This document shows, in pieces, positions 35,762 to 44,665 of a stretch of DNA of 64,000 nt. The translations under genes were made by a program, and so were the position numbers. This DNA is from Pseudomonas asturiensis (lineage in GTDB: Bacteria; Pseudomonadota; Gammaproteobacteria; Pseudomonadales; Pseudomonadaceae): NCBI RefSeq assembly GCF_900143095.1, contig NZ_FRDA01000002.1:372001-436000 (forward strand). The letters run 5' to 3'. The notes below the pieces were generated by a model, which had not been told where the DNA came from, did no database searches, and worked only from the letters and a program-made list of their open reading frames with translations. Within the stretch, counting starts at the first letter, position 1. The number at the start of each line of letters is the position of its first letter.

Positions 35762-37042
35762 TTGGCCAGTCATGCAGATCGCCGCAATACCCTGTCCCTG
35801 GACAGCCTGAACTTCTTCCTCGCCGATGTGCGCGATGGACTGGGTCCCTACCTGGCTATTTATCTGCTCGCGGTCCATCACTGGGACCCGGCCAGTATCG
35901 GCGTGGTCATGACCATTGCCGGTATCGCAGGGCTGGTCACACAAACACCCGCCGGAGCGCTGATTGACCGGACCAAATCCAAGCGCGCCATCATTGCCGC
36001 CGCCGCCCTGCTGGTGACGCTGAGTTGTCTGGTGCTGCCGTTCACGTCGTCATTCACGCTGGTCGCGCTGACTCAAGCATTGAGCAGCATCGCCGCATCC
36101 GTGTTCGCACCCGCCATTGCCGCCATCTCGCTGGGCATCACCGGACCCCGTGCGTTCACCCGACGCACCGGGCGCAATGAAACCTTCAACCACGCGGGTA
36201 ACGCCTGCGCCGCGCTGCTGGCCGGCGGGTTCGCTTACCTGTTCGGTCCGGTTGCCGTGTTCTACCTGATGGCGGCTATGGCGCTGGCCAGCATCCTGGC
36301 AGTCAGTTTTGTGTCCGCCGATGCCATCGACCACGATGTGGCGCGGGGTTTCGATGCCAGCCACAAGACCCATGACGGCGCTCCGTCTGGCCTGAAGGCT
36401 TTGCTGAGCAATAAGCCGCTGCTGTTGTTCGGTATCTGCTGCGCCCTCTTCCACCTGGCCAACGCCGCCATGCTGCCGCTGGTGAGCCAGAAGCTCTCGC
36501 AGATCAATATGCAGATGGCCACGCCGCTGACTTCAGCCTGCATCGTCGCCGCGCAACTGGTGATGGTGCCGGCCGCCTTGCTGGTGGGCATGAAAGCCGA
36601 CGTCTGGGGCCGCAAACCCCTGTTGCTGGCGGGTTTTCTGATTCTGCCGATTCGCGGTGTGCTCTACACGCTGTCTGACGACCCGTACTGGCTGGTTGCC
36701 GTTCAGATGCTCGACGGTATCGGTGCCGGTCTGTTTGGCGCGCTGTTTCCGCTGATGGTCAAGGACCTCACACAAGGCACCGGGCGCTTCAACGTCAGCC
36801 TGGGCGCGCTGTCCACGATGTTCGGATTGGGCGCTGCGCTGAGCAACAGCCTGGCAGGCTTTGTCGTGCACGCGGCAGGCTACAGCGCCGCGTTCCTGAC
36901 GCTTGCCGGAGTCGCTGCAGCGGCCTTCGTCCTGCTGTGGTTCGCGGTGCCGGAAACCCTTACTCAAGCAGGGCAAGGCTCCGATGGAAAAGGCCCGAGC
37001 GATTCTGGCCCGAGTGCGATGACCTCTCCTACTCCAGCGTGA
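35762..37042 (+). CDS. Major facilitator superfamily transporter
   Basis: Membrane protein of 426 residues with 12 predicted helices. The A-like motif between TM2 and TM3 is GALIDRTKSKR, and a second one appears between TM8 and TM9 (GMKADVWGRKP). The reading frame begins with TTG at 35762 (MASHADRR), with no better ATG before TM1. The C-terminal 20 residues are Ser/Pro/Gly-rich. The 3' end overlaps the convergent nitrilase gene by 14 bases. Substrate is unknown. Confidence 0.9.
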   Translation: MASHADRRNTLSLDSLNFFLADVRDGLGPYLAIYLLAVHHWDPASIGVVMTIAGIAGLVTQTPAGALIDRTKSKRAIIAAAALLVTLSCLVLPFTSSFTLVALTQALSSIAASVFAPAIAAISLGITGPRAFTRRTGRNETFNHAGNACAALLAGGFAYLFGPVAVFYLMAAMALASILAVSFVSADAIDHDVARGFDASHKTHDGAPSGLKALLSNKPLLLFGICCALFHLANAAMLPLVSQKLSQINMQMATPLTSACIVAAQLVMVPAALLVGMKADVWGRKPLLLAGFLILPIRGVLYTLSDDPYWLVAVQMLDGIGAGLFGALFPLMVKDLTQGTGRFNVSLGALSTMFGLGAALSNSLAGFVVHAAGYSAAFLTLAGVAAAAFVLLWFAVPETLTQAGQGSDGKGPSDSGPSAMTSPTPA

Positions 37043-37778
37043 GCGTCTGCACCTGCCAGCCTTGCGGCTGGCAGGTTGCGATCAGCAGACCGTTTCCAGC
37101 GCCCCCAAAGCCGCCCACCCAATTTCCGGTTTCATCCCACATGCCGCTACGCCCGGCCGATTCCCAACCGCCAGTTGGCCCCGCATGGTTGGCCATCAAT
37201 ACCGGTAACCCGTGTCGCCGCGCATGGCCTTGCAGCAGCGCGGCGTCCTTTTCATAACCGCCGGGTGATATCAGTACACTCGCGGCGTACACCCAGGCAT
37301 TGCCTTGCGCCATACGTTGCACGTGCTCGGGGTGACTGAAGTCGGCGCACACGCACAGGCCTATTGTGTGTGGGTGCAGTGGCAGAAAACAGTCTGTCGA
37401 TCCGGGATTGAACATCGCATCTTCGCCGGGGTGCAGGTATTGCTTGGCGTACGCGACGATGTCGCCCTGCGCGGTGAACGTCAGCGCGCCAATCTGAATG
37501 GTGTCATCCGGCCCCTTGAGCGGAACGCCGACCGTTGTCGTCAGGCGTAAATGCGTTGCCAATGCACGAATGGCCTCCAGGCATACATCATCAGGGGCCA
37601 CGGCGAGTTCCCGGGCGATATCGGGCTCATAGCCGGTCAACGAAAGCTCAGGGAATAACAGGTAATCGGCACCTGACTCTGCCGCGTGGCGCATGAAGGT
37701 CAGGTGGCCTTCAACGTTTCTCGCAAGCTCGCCCCGCTCGCATTGAAATTGGGCGGCGGCGAGTATGGGAAATGACAT
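37029..37778 (-). CDS. Carbon-nitrogen hydrolase (nitrilase superfamily)
   Basis: Protein of 249 residues with the Glu-Lys-Cys catalytic triad in place: E44 (LLFPELSLTGYEP), K112 (AYAKQYLHPGED) and C144 (LCVCADFSHPE). This superfamily hydrolyses amides, N-carbamoyl compounds or nitriles. The ATG at 37778 begins MSFPILAAAQF, the normal start of the fold. The substrate is not evident. Confidence 0.9.
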   Translation of the reverse strand: MSFPILAAAQFQCERGELARNVEGHLTFMRHAAESGADYLLFPELSLTGYEPDIARELAVAPDDVCLEAIRALATHLRLTTTVGVPLKGPDDTIQIGALTFTAQGDIVAYAKQYLHPGEDAMFNPGSTDCFLPLHPHTIGLCVCADFSHPEHVQRMAQGNAWVYAASVLISPGGYEKDAALLQGHARRHGLPVLMANHAGPTGGWESAGRSGMWDETGNWVGGFGGAGNGLLIATCQPQGWQVQTLTLE

Positions 37779-38060
37779 GGCAGCGCTCCAACAGGTTAAT
37801 CGTGCAGTTCAAGGGTTGACCGTGACAGGTCGGGCGATTTCCAGATTCGGGTATCGCGTCGACTGCTCCGCATGAACAGGCAGCGCCTGACACTTTGCGT
37901 CACCTCTCAAGCGTACCTGAAGCGTCGACGCCGTCGTTGAAAGCCTGCTGCGACTCATTCACACCAAGTTACATTTGAATCGACACCCATGTTGTACGAC
38001 GTCTTATCTTATCTGCGACTGTCTTTCATCTCACTACAATAACAATTGGAGATTCGACAC

Positions 38061-39362
38061 ATGCCCGGCAGCCCTTCGATTGAAGAAAAGGTATCGCCCG
38101 TTGCAGAACCGCGTCTGAAAAAGCTCGCCAAACTGTTGGGGCCCGGCATCATCGCCGTGTTGTCCTGGCTGGGCGCGGGCGATCTGATCACCTCGTCCGT
38201 GGCCGGTGCAAGTTACGGTTACGCGATGATGTGGGTGCTGGCGGTTTCGTTGTTGCTCAGGTTCCTGATCGTCAACATCATTGCCCGCTTCCAGCTCTGT
38301 AACAATCAAGGCATGACGATCCTGCAGGGCTACGCGCAACTGCATCCCTTGTTCGCCTGGTTCATGCTCGTCTATGCGCTGTTGATGGGGCATTTGATCA
38401 ACGCCTACATGATCAAGGGGGCCGGCGAGGCCCTGGCGATGTTGCTGCACATCAACCAGCCGCTGCTTTGCTCGGTGGCGGTCGTGATCGCCGTGTGGTT
38501 GCTGGTGGGTCGTAATATTTACGCGATGATCGAAGGCGTGATGAAAGTGTTGCTGGCGATCATGACGCTGGCCTTTCTGACCCTGGCGATCATGTCCGGC
38601 CCGGATGTCACCGGGATCATCAAAGGTACGATCGGCTTCAGCATCCCGCCCGATGAAGGCGTTCATGGCGCGCTGCTGGTGGCGGTGTCAGTGATCGGTG
38701 CAGTGGCCGGCTCCATCGCCAACTTCGTTCACCCGTATGTGATGCGCGAAAAAGGCTGGACCGGCCCCGAGCACAAACGCATCCAGCGCAACGACCTGCT
38801 GTTTGCGGTCATTGTCGGTATCGTCATCAACCTTGCGATCTGGGTCGTCGGCGTCGAGATCCTGAGGCCGAACGGCATTCAGGTGAACACCTTGGGCGAT
38901 CTGGGCAAGGCGCTGGAGCTGTTCTTCGGTCCATTGGGCTGGTACGTCTTTTTCATCGGCGTGTTCGCCACCCTGTTCGCCAGCATTTCGGGCAAGACCA
39001 CAGCCTTTCCGATGCTGATCACTGACGCGTTCCAGCACATTCGTCCGCAGCGACGCGAACGCTACGGCAAGGAATTTCACCGTGATCCGATGCACAAGTG
39101 GTTCATGCTGTTCATTCTGGTCACTCCGCTGATCTGGTCACTGCCTGGCATGCCGGACTTCGTGACCCTGACGCTGGGCGTCAACGCCTTGAACATCATC
39201 GGCCTGCCGATCATCTCGCTGGGCTTGCTGATCATGTCCAATCAGAAATCTCTGTTGGCCAAGGAATATCGCAACAACCTGTTCGAGAACGTTGCGCTGA
39301 CCTTTGCCACAGGCCTGGCCCTGTGGGTTGCTTTCCAGCTGGGCGCTGAATTGCTGGCCTGA
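38061..39362 (+). CDS. Nramp-like divalent metal transporter with divergent metal-site motifs
   Basis: Protein of 433 residues with about 11 helices and overall Nramp likeness (LLGPGIIAVLSWLGAGD...ASYGYAMMWV in TM1). Two hallmark motifs deviate. The canonical TM1 DPGN is GAGD (residues 38-41), and the TM6 MPH element is replaced by ANFVHPYVMREKGW (about 220-233). Such changes occur in Nramp-related clades whose substrates differ from Mn/Fe. GGAG is 9 bases before ATG 38061. It precedes a predicted Zur-controlled receptor, but I see no Zur-like palindrome ahead of this gene itself. Confidence 0.85.
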   Translation: MPGSPSIEEKVSPVAEPRLKKLAKLLGPGIIAVLSWLGAGDLITSSVAGASYGYAMMWVLAVSLLLRFLIVNIIARFQLCNNQGMTILQGYAQLHPLFAWFMLVYALLMGHLINAYMIKGAGEALAMLLHINQPLLCSVAVVIAVWLLVGRNIYAMIEGVMKVLLAIMTLAFLTLAIMSGPDVTGIIKGTIGFSIPPDEGVHGALLVAVSVIGAVAGSIANFVHPYVMREKGWTGPEHKRIQRNDLLFAVIVGIVINLAIWVVGVEILRPNGIQVNTLGDLGKALELFFGPLGWYVFFIGVFATLFASISGKTTAFPMLITDAFQHIRPQRRERYGKEFHRDPMHKWFMLFILVTPLIWSLPGMPDFVTLTLGVNALNIIGLPIISLGLLIMSNQKSLLAKEYRNNLFENVALTFATGLALWVAFQLGAELLA

Positions 39363-39387
39363 CTCATCAATCATCGCTGACCTCCGT

Positions 39388-39413
39388 GAGCAGCGCGGGT
39401 AACCGCGTTGCTC
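39388..39413. repeat. Inverted repeat after the Nramp-like gene, possible terminator
   Basis: GAGCAGCGCGG, loop GTAA, CCGCGTTGCTC: an 11-bp stem with one G-T pair, 25 bases after the stop. There is no T-run, so intrinsic termination would be weak. Confidence 0.45.
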
Positions 39414-39553
39414 ATGAACCCTCGTTTCAAAGACCTCCCCCGCTCACCACGTGCCCACCGGATGAAGACATCCGGAAGGGTCGCGCCTGCCTGAGGGGCG
39501 CAAAGCATCACATTCTGTTACATTCACAAACAGAAACAATTCTCAACGGAGAT

Positions 39554-39566
39554 GTTATATTGTAAC
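39554..39566. promoter_or_regulatory. Putative Zur box upstream of the TonB receptor
   Basis: GTTATATTGTAAC is a near-palindrome of the Zur type GTTATA-N-TATAAC, 22 bases before the start codon. The box upstream of folE2 (45656-45668) reads almost the same on the opposite strand. Just upstream, TTCTGTT and AACAGAA (39514-39537) form another dyad of unknown meaning. Confidence 0.7.
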
Positions 39567-39588
39567 TACAACTATCAGGAAGTCTCAC

Positions 39589-41709
39589 ATGTCGTCTCGT
39601 AGAATTGCGTCTCTGGCAGGCTTGGCCATCGGGATGCTGGGCAATAACGGTTTTGCGGAAGAACAGCCACACACCCTCGAGCTGGAAAGCGTCAACGTCA
39701 CCTCCGACTATCAATACGAAACGGCAACCAGCCCGGTGCAGGGTTATCGGGCGACGCGCTCCGCCACCGCCACCAAGACCGATACCGCCATCAAGGACAT
39801 CCCGCAGTCGATCAGTGTGGTGCCTGCCTCAGTGCTGAAGGACCTGGGCAGCAACAGCGTGGACCGCGCGCTGGACTTCGCCGGTGGCGTATCCAGACAG
39901 AACAACTTCGGCGGCCTGACGCTCTACGAGTACAGCATTCGCGGCTTCACCACGTCCGAGTTCTACAAGGACGGTTTCAGCGCCAACCGGGGTTACCCCG
40001 CCACGCCCGATGCGGCAAACATCGAACGCATCGAAGTGCTCAAAGGCCCCGCCGCCAGCCTGTACGGGCGTGGCGATCCAGGTGGCACCGTCAACATTGT
40101 CACCAAGAAACCACAGCGTGAAGCCTTTACCACACTGCAGACCAGCGCCGGCAGTTGGGACCGTTATCGCACCGCGCTGGACGTCAACACCCCGCTCGAT
40201 GAGGAAGGCAGGCTGCTGTCGCGGGTGAATCTGGCGGTTGAGGACAACAACAGCTTTCGTGATCACGTCGAGAGCAAGCGGGTTTTCGTGGCCCCCTCCT
40301 TCAGCTGGCAGCTGAATCCCGATACCCAGTTGTTGGTAGAGACCGAATTCGTCCGTCACACATCAACCTTCGACCGTGGCGTGGTCGCGCCCAGCAACAA
40401 GTGGAGCGGTGTGTCGCGTTCAACCTTCCTCGGCGAGCCGGACGACGACATTGATAACGACAACAACATGGTCCAGTTCGCGCTGGATCATCAACTTAAC
40501 GACATCTGGTCGCTGCGTCTGGCCAGCCACTACAAGCAGGGCGAGATGTCAGGCTACGCCAGCGAATCGCGTCCATTGAGTGCCGATGGCCGCACCGTCA
40601 ACCGGCGCTATCGCGAGCGCGACAACAATTGGCACGACAGCATCACCCAGCTGGAGCTGCGCGGCCGTTTCGAGGGACTGGGGCTTGAGCACGAAGTGCT
40701 GATCGGAACTGAATACGAGAACTACCGCAAGAACGAACGCGTGACCAACATTGCGCCTGTTGCAGGCAGCAGCTATGCCATTGATCTTTACAACCCGGTC
40801 TACGGTCAGCCGAAACCCAATGGCGCCCGTTCCGGCACTGACTTCTTCGAACACGTGGAAAGCCGCGCGCTGAACCTTCAGGACCAGATTGTGTTCACCG
40901 ACAAACTGCGCGGCATGATCGGTGCGCGTTTCGAGCATTTCGATCAGCAGATTGATGACTACACCACCAACCGGACGTCCGGCCAGCGCCACGACGCTTT
41001 CACTCAGCGTGCAGGCCTTTTGTACCAGCTCACGCCACAGATCGGCCTGTTCACTAACGTCTCGACCTCGTTCAAACCCAATAACGGGCTCGACGCTTCA
41101 GGCAACACGTTCGACCCCGAAGAAGGCGTGGGTTACGAGGCCGGTATCAAAAGCGAGCTGTTCGATGAGCGCTTGAGTACAACGCTGTCGGCGTTCCACA
41201 TCGAGAAGGAAAACGTGCTGGCCCTCGACCCGTCTACCGACACCAACCGTGCCGTGGGCAAGGCACGCAGTCAGGGTTTCGACTTGCAATTCACCGGGCA
41301 AGTGACCGAAGCGGTTCGCGTGATCGGGGCGTTTGCCTACATCGACGCTGAAGTGACCAAGGGGGACCGCACGATCCCGACCGGCAGCCGCATTCTCGGC
41401 GTGGCCAGGCACAGTGGCAGTCTGTTGAGCGTCTACGAGTTCCAGGAAGGTGTGTTGCGCGGCTCCGATGTGGGCGCGGCTTACACCTATGTCGGTGACC
41501 GCTCGGGTGAGTCAGGCACGAGTTTCGAGCTGCCCGCCTACCAGACTGTCGATCTGCTGGCGCACTACAAGGCCAGCGACAACGTCACCGTTGGCTTGAA
41601 CCTCAACAATATTTTCGACGAGAAATATTATGAGCGCTCCTACAGCAACTATTGGGTAGCGCCTGGCGAGCCGCGTAACGTCACGGTCAGCCTGACACTG
41701 AATCTCTGA
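39589..41709 (+). CDS. TonB-dependent outer-membrane receptor, predicted Zur-regulated
   Basis: Protein of 706 residues. Signal peptide over about 1-23 (cleavage after GFA), TonB-box-like ESVNVTS near 35, plug domain about 60-165 with IPQSISVVP, YSIRGF and LKGPAASLYGRGDPGGTVN, then a 22-strand barrel ending VSLTLNL (Leu rather than the usual Phe). It has siderophore-receptor-type architecture. With a Zur-like box directly upstream and FolE2/gamma-CA nearby, a zinc or zincophore substrate is more likely than iron. AGGAAG lies upstream of ATG 39589. Confidence 0.9.
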   Translation: MSSRRIASLAGLAIGMLGNNGFAEEQPHTLELESVNVTSDYQYETATSPVQGYRATRSATATKTDTAIKDIPQSISVVPASVLKDLGSNSVDRALDFAGGVSRQNNFGGLTLYEYSIRGFTTSEFYKDGFSANRGYPATPDAANIERIEVLKGPAASLYGRGDPGGTVNIVTKKPQREAFTTLQTSAGSWDRYRTALDVNTPLDEEGRLLSRVNLAVEDNNSFRDHVESKRVFVAPSFSWQLNPDTQLLVETEFVRHTSTFDRGVVAPSNKWSGVSRSTFLGEPDDDIDNDNNMVQFALDHQLNDIWSLRLASHYKQGEMSGYASESRPLSADGRTVNRRYRERDNNWHDSITQLELRGRFEGLGLEHEVLIGTEYENYRKNERVTNIAPVAGSSYAIDLYNPVYGQPKPNGARSGTDFFEHVESRALNLQDQIVFTDKLRGMIGARFEHFDQQIDDYTTNRTSGQRHDAFTQRAGLLYQLTPQIGLFTNVSTSFKPNNGLDASGNTFDPEEGVGYEAGIKSELFDERLSTTLSAFHIEKENVLALDPSTDTNRAVGKARSQGFDLQFTGQVTEAVRVIGAFAYIDAEVTKGDRTIPTGSRILGVARHSGSLLSVYEFQEGVLRGSDVGAAYTYVGDRSGESGTSFELPAYQTVDLLAHYKASDNVTVGLNLNNIFDEKYYERSYSNYWVAPGEPRNVTVSLTLNL

Positions 41710-41761
41710 TGCTTCACCCGTTCCCCTCTCACTTCCAACTGAAAAACAACAAGGATGCACC

Positions 41762-42490
41762 ATGCTTTCAGCAAAACCGCTCGTGGCCTTGAGCCTGCTC
41801 AGCGCACTGTTCGCCGCTCAGGTCAGTGCTCATGGTCTGTGGACCGAACAGCGTCGCGGCAACATCGAAGTGGTCTACGGCCATGGCGCCGAAGACAACG
41901 CATTCAAGCCGCAGAAAGTCAGCGGCGCCTGGGCGTATGACGTTCAAGGCCGGATGATTCCGGTGACGGTGCAACGCCTGGACGATCACGCACGCCTGGT
42001 GCCGCTCAAGCCACCGGCCATCATGTCGGTCGCGCTGGACAATGGCATGTGGACCCGCAACGCGCAGAAGAAATGGATCAACGAGGGACGCAGCAAGGTG
42101 CCCAATGGCACTGACTCGATCCACACCTTCAAGTACAGCGTGGCGATTTATGAAGAAGGCGCGAAACTGCCGACGTTCGAGAAGCTGAACTTCGTCATCG
42201 TGCCCCAGGCTGACCCACTCAAGGTCGGTGTCGGCAAGCCGTTGCCGGTAAAGGTATTGGTCGACGGCAAGCCTGCTGCGGGCATCAAACTGATCGGTGA
42301 TTACCGCAGCGCGCCGGATGTGGTGAGTGCCGAAACGGATGCTCAGGGCATGGCTACTGTGGTGGTACGTAACGAAGGCTTGAACATCATCGCAGCCGAA
42401 GTGACGCTGCCAGTGAAGGACAACGCCGATATCGCCGAGCGCGGCCTGTTCACCTCGCTGAGCTTTGTCGGTGAAGCGCATCACGAGTGA
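41762..42490 (+). CDS. DUF4198 periplasmic protein, probable metal-handling partner of the receptor
   Basis: Protein of 242 residues: signal peptide about 1-23 (AAQVSA), so the mature chain would begin HGLWTEQRRG with an N-terminal His, followed by VVYGHGAED. The rest is beta-rich with DGKPAAGIKLIGDYRSAPDV and TDAQGMATVVV, a bacterial Ig-like DUF4198 pattern linked elsewhere to nickel/cobalt uptake. It starts 52 bases after the receptor stop on the same strand and is probably in the same Zur-controlled transcript. The metal role is inferred from context. Confidence 0.82.
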   Translation: MLSAKPLVALSLLSALFAAQVSAHGLWTEQRRGNIEVVYGHGAEDNAFKPQKVSGAWAYDVQGRMIPVTVQRLDDHARLVPLKPPAIMSVALDNGMWTRNAQKKWINEGRSKVPNGTDSIHTFKYSVAIYEEGAKLPTFEKLNFVIVPQADPLKVGVGKPLPVKVLVDGKPAAGIKLIGDYRSAPDVVSAETDAQGMATVVVRNEGLNIIAAEVTLPVKDNADIAERGLFTSLSFVGEAHHE

Positions 42491-42601
42491 TGCGTTTCAG
42501 ATTCAGCCGGTCTTGCAGGCTCTGCATGACCGACTGAATCACACGGCATTTGTGGGAGGCCCCGCCACGTCTTCGACGCAGGGATGTCTTCAGCAAACTG
42601 G

Positions 42602-42691
42602 GTGGGAGCGGACTTGTCCGCGAATGCAGTATTTCAACCACTGCACATTGGTCGGATGTACCGGCCTTTTCGCGGACAAGTCCGCTCCCAC
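42602..42691. repeat. Complete REP-pair of the GTGGGAGCGGACTTGTCCGCG family, 90 bp
   Basis: Left arm GTGGGAGCGGACTTGTCCGC and right arm GCGGACAAGTCCGCTCCCAC are perfect inverted complements around a spacer with TCGGATGTACCGGCCTTTTC. The copy at 9869 shares the spacer but has lost the end of the right arm. Confidence 0.85.
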
Positions 42692-42717
42692 GAAATCGAG
42701 TTTGTTCAGTGTGATAA

Positions 42718-42803
42718 GAGGAGGCTTGCCTGCGAAGGGGCCAATACATGCGCTGCATCTCCAGCGCCTGAGCTGACGTCTTCACGGGCAAGCCGCCTCC
42801 CAC
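42718..42803. repeat. REPIN of the GGAGGCGGCTTGCC family, degenerate left arm
   Basis: The right arm GGGCAAGCCGCCTCCCAC ends at 42803. The left arm GGAGGCTTGCCTGCGAA is eroded but still complementary. Total length is about 86 bp, as in the other copies. With the preceding repeat it fills most of the 342-bp gap between two convergent genes. Confidence 0.75.
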
Positions 42804-42832
42804 ATTTAGCTCCGTGTCACGGCCGCACTGAC

Positions 42833-43999
42833 TTACAAATACTTCAACCAGGTGATATCCCGACGTCGGGCCTTCAGCGAGGCGAACCAGCGCACGGCCG
42901 GGAACAGCACCACCGCCAGCACGACCGATGTCAGCCACACGCCCCACATGTGGTCGAAGCCGAAGTAGTTGCCCTGGTTCTTGCCCCAGATCGCCAGCGC
43001 AATCAGGTACAGAACCTTCAACACGTACAGGTGCAGCAGGTAGAAGAACATCGGTGCCGAGCCCAGCACCACCAGCGGACGTAGCCAGCCCTGTTCCTGA
43101 AAGCGCTCGAAGGCGATCAGAATCAACAGGCCAATGCCCAGCGTCAGGCTGATGAACAGCAGCGATGGCGGGTACTTGGTGATGTTCAGAAAGCTCATCA
43201 CGGTCTGCAGCTCGGTCTCGCCCACACTCCACGGCTTCTCACCGTAGCCGTTGATCAGGCGCAGCACCATGAAGCCCACCAGCGCGCCCAGCCCGCACAT
43301 CCACAGTTTGGCGCGACGAGACGCGGCTTTGTAACCCGCCGAGAACCATGGCCCAGCGGCGTAACCCAGCGCGATGATGCCGATCCAGGGAAGTAACGGA
43401 TACGAGGTACGGAAACGCAGGTTGTCCGAGACGTCGATCCAGCCACGGTCATGCAGGATGGCCCAAGGAATGTGCATCGCCGAATCGACGCCGAAGTGCA
43501 GCGAATCCAGCAGGTTGTGACCGGCAATGATCACCACGCCAATCACCACCAGCGCCCAGCGCGGCAGGTACACCATCGCCGACAACGCCACCATGCTCAG
43601 GCCAATCGCCCAGATCACTTGCAGGTAGATCACGGTCGGTGGGAACTGGAACGTCCACGCGAAGCTCACCAGAGTGAATTCAAGGGCAATCAGAAACAGG
43701 CCGCGCTTGAGCAGAAACGCAGAGACGTCGGCCCTGCCGCTGTACTTTTCGCCGTACAGGTACGCCGACAGCCCGGTCAGCAACACGAACAGGGGCGCAC
43801 ACAGGTGCGCCAGCAAGCGGCTGAAAAACAGATCGGGCTCGGTGTTCGCCACTTCCATGGGGTCCAGTACCTGACGGTGCAGGAAAAAGGTTTCTCGCAC
43901 ATGGTCCAGCAGCATGAAAAGAATGATCAGCCCGCGAAGAGCGTCGATGGAGCGCAGCCGGGAAGCCGGCGCACGGGTGGGATGAACAGCTGTCGTCAT
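42833..43999 (-). CDS. DUF1624/HGSNAT-like membrane acyltransferase
   Basis: Integral membrane protein of 388 residues with about ten helices. The N-terminus SRLRSIDALRGLIILFMLLDHVRE carries the family Asp-Ala-Leu-Arg-Gly and a conserved His after TM1, matching DUF1624, related to heparan-alpha-glucosaminide N-acetyltransferase. It probably moves an acyl group across the inner membrane to an envelope sugar. It sits inside the predicted zinc island on the same strand as gamma-CA and folE2, but nothing in it suggests zinc dependence. Confidence 0.85.
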   Translation of the reverse strand: MTTAVHPTRAPASRLRSIDALRGLIILFMLLDHVRETFFLHRQVLDPMEVANTEPDLFFSRLLAHLCAPLFVLLTGLSAYLYGEKYSGRADVSAFLLKRGLFLIALEFTLVSFAWTFQFPPTVIYLQVIWAIGLSMVALSAMVYLPRWALVVIGVVIIAGHNLLDSLHFGVDSAMHIPWAILHDRGWIDVSDNLRFRTSYPLLPWIGIIALGYAAGPWFSAGYKAASRRAKLWMCGLGALVGFMVLRLINGYGEKPWSVGETELQTVMSFLNITKYPPSLLFISLTLGIGLLILIAFERFQEQGWLRPLVVLGSAPMFFYLLHLYVLKVLYLIALAIWGKNQGNYFGFDHMWGVWLTSVVLAVVLFPAVRWFASLKARRRDITWLKYL

Positions 44000-44053
44000 G
44001 AAAGATCAGGGTCCGTGGTTGGGTGGGCAGTGTCGATTGTTCTGGGTATTACA

Positions 44054-44080
44054 GGCTTCCCGGTCCAGAAACGGGAAGCC
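44054..44080. repeat. Inverted repeat after the gamma-carbonic anhydrase gene, possible terminator
   Basis: GGCTTCCCG and CGGGAAGCC form a perfect 9-bp stem with a 9-base loop between the end of the folE2/gamma-CA pair and the acyltransferase gene. No T-run follows on the minus strand. Confidence 0.45.
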
Positions 44081-44093
44081 CCCTCGACACCGG

Positions 44094-44654
44094 TTAAAAC
44101 TCGTTCTGCAACGCCTTGTAGCCGCGTATCAGATCGATATTGGTGTGCGCCACGTCTTCGGAAAACTCCGAGGCCGAAATGCTCACCGGTGGAAATTGCG
44201 ACAGGTCGGTATTAGGCCCGATCCGGGTGGTGGACGGCACGTAAAAATGTTCCGGCAGGTCGCGGCCATCGACCACCGAGTTGTGGCGCACCACACTGCC
44301 GTTGCCGACCTGGCAGTTGAACAGCACGCTGTTGAAGCCGATGAATACCCGGTCGCCGACCTGACAAGGCCCATGCACGATGGAGCGATGCGCAATCGAG
44401 GTGAACTCTCCGATAGTCACTGCCGCGCCGGACTTGGAGTGGATCACCACGCCGTCCTGAATATTGGAGTTTGCGCCGATTACAATGGGCTCCATGTCGC
44501 CGGTGGCATCGACTTCATCGGCGCGGATCACCGCATAAGGCCCGACGAACACGTTGTCCTGGATAATGACCTTGCCGCAGATGATCGCGGTCTTGTCGAT
44601 GTAAGCGGATTCTGCAATCACCGGCAAATGGCCGGACGGGTTTTTACGGATCAC
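44094..44654 (-). CDS. Gamma-class carbonic anhydrase-like protein
   Basis: Left-handed beta-helix protein of 186 residues with hexapeptide repeats. The metal-site His are in place: H72 (GVVIHSKSG), H89 and H94 (IAHRSIVHG), with R44 and D46 (IRADE) matching the archaeal Cam Arg and Asp. Gamma enzymes can work with iron or cobalt as well as zinc, so one made under zinc shortage is sensible. It lies 11 bases after folE2 and shares its predicted Zur-controlled promoter, an arrangement known from P. aeruginosa. Confidence 0.88.
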   Translation of the reverse strand: MIRKNPSGHLPVIAESAYIDKTAIICGKVIIQDNVFVGPYAVIRADEVDATGDMEPIVIGANSNIQDGVVIHSKSGAAVTIGEFTSIAHRSIVHGPCQVGDRVFIGFNSVLFNCQVGNGSVVRHNSVVDGRDLPEHFYVPSTTRIGPNTDLSQFPPVSISASEFSEDVAHTNIDLIRGYKALQNEF

Positions 44655-44665
44655 GGTGGCAAGCC

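Noticed and set aside
37779..38060. Zur box upstream of the Nramp-like gene
   Set aside because: No GTTATA-N-TATAAC-like palindrome could be found in the 282-bp gap, so its inclusion in the zinc regulon rests on proximity only.
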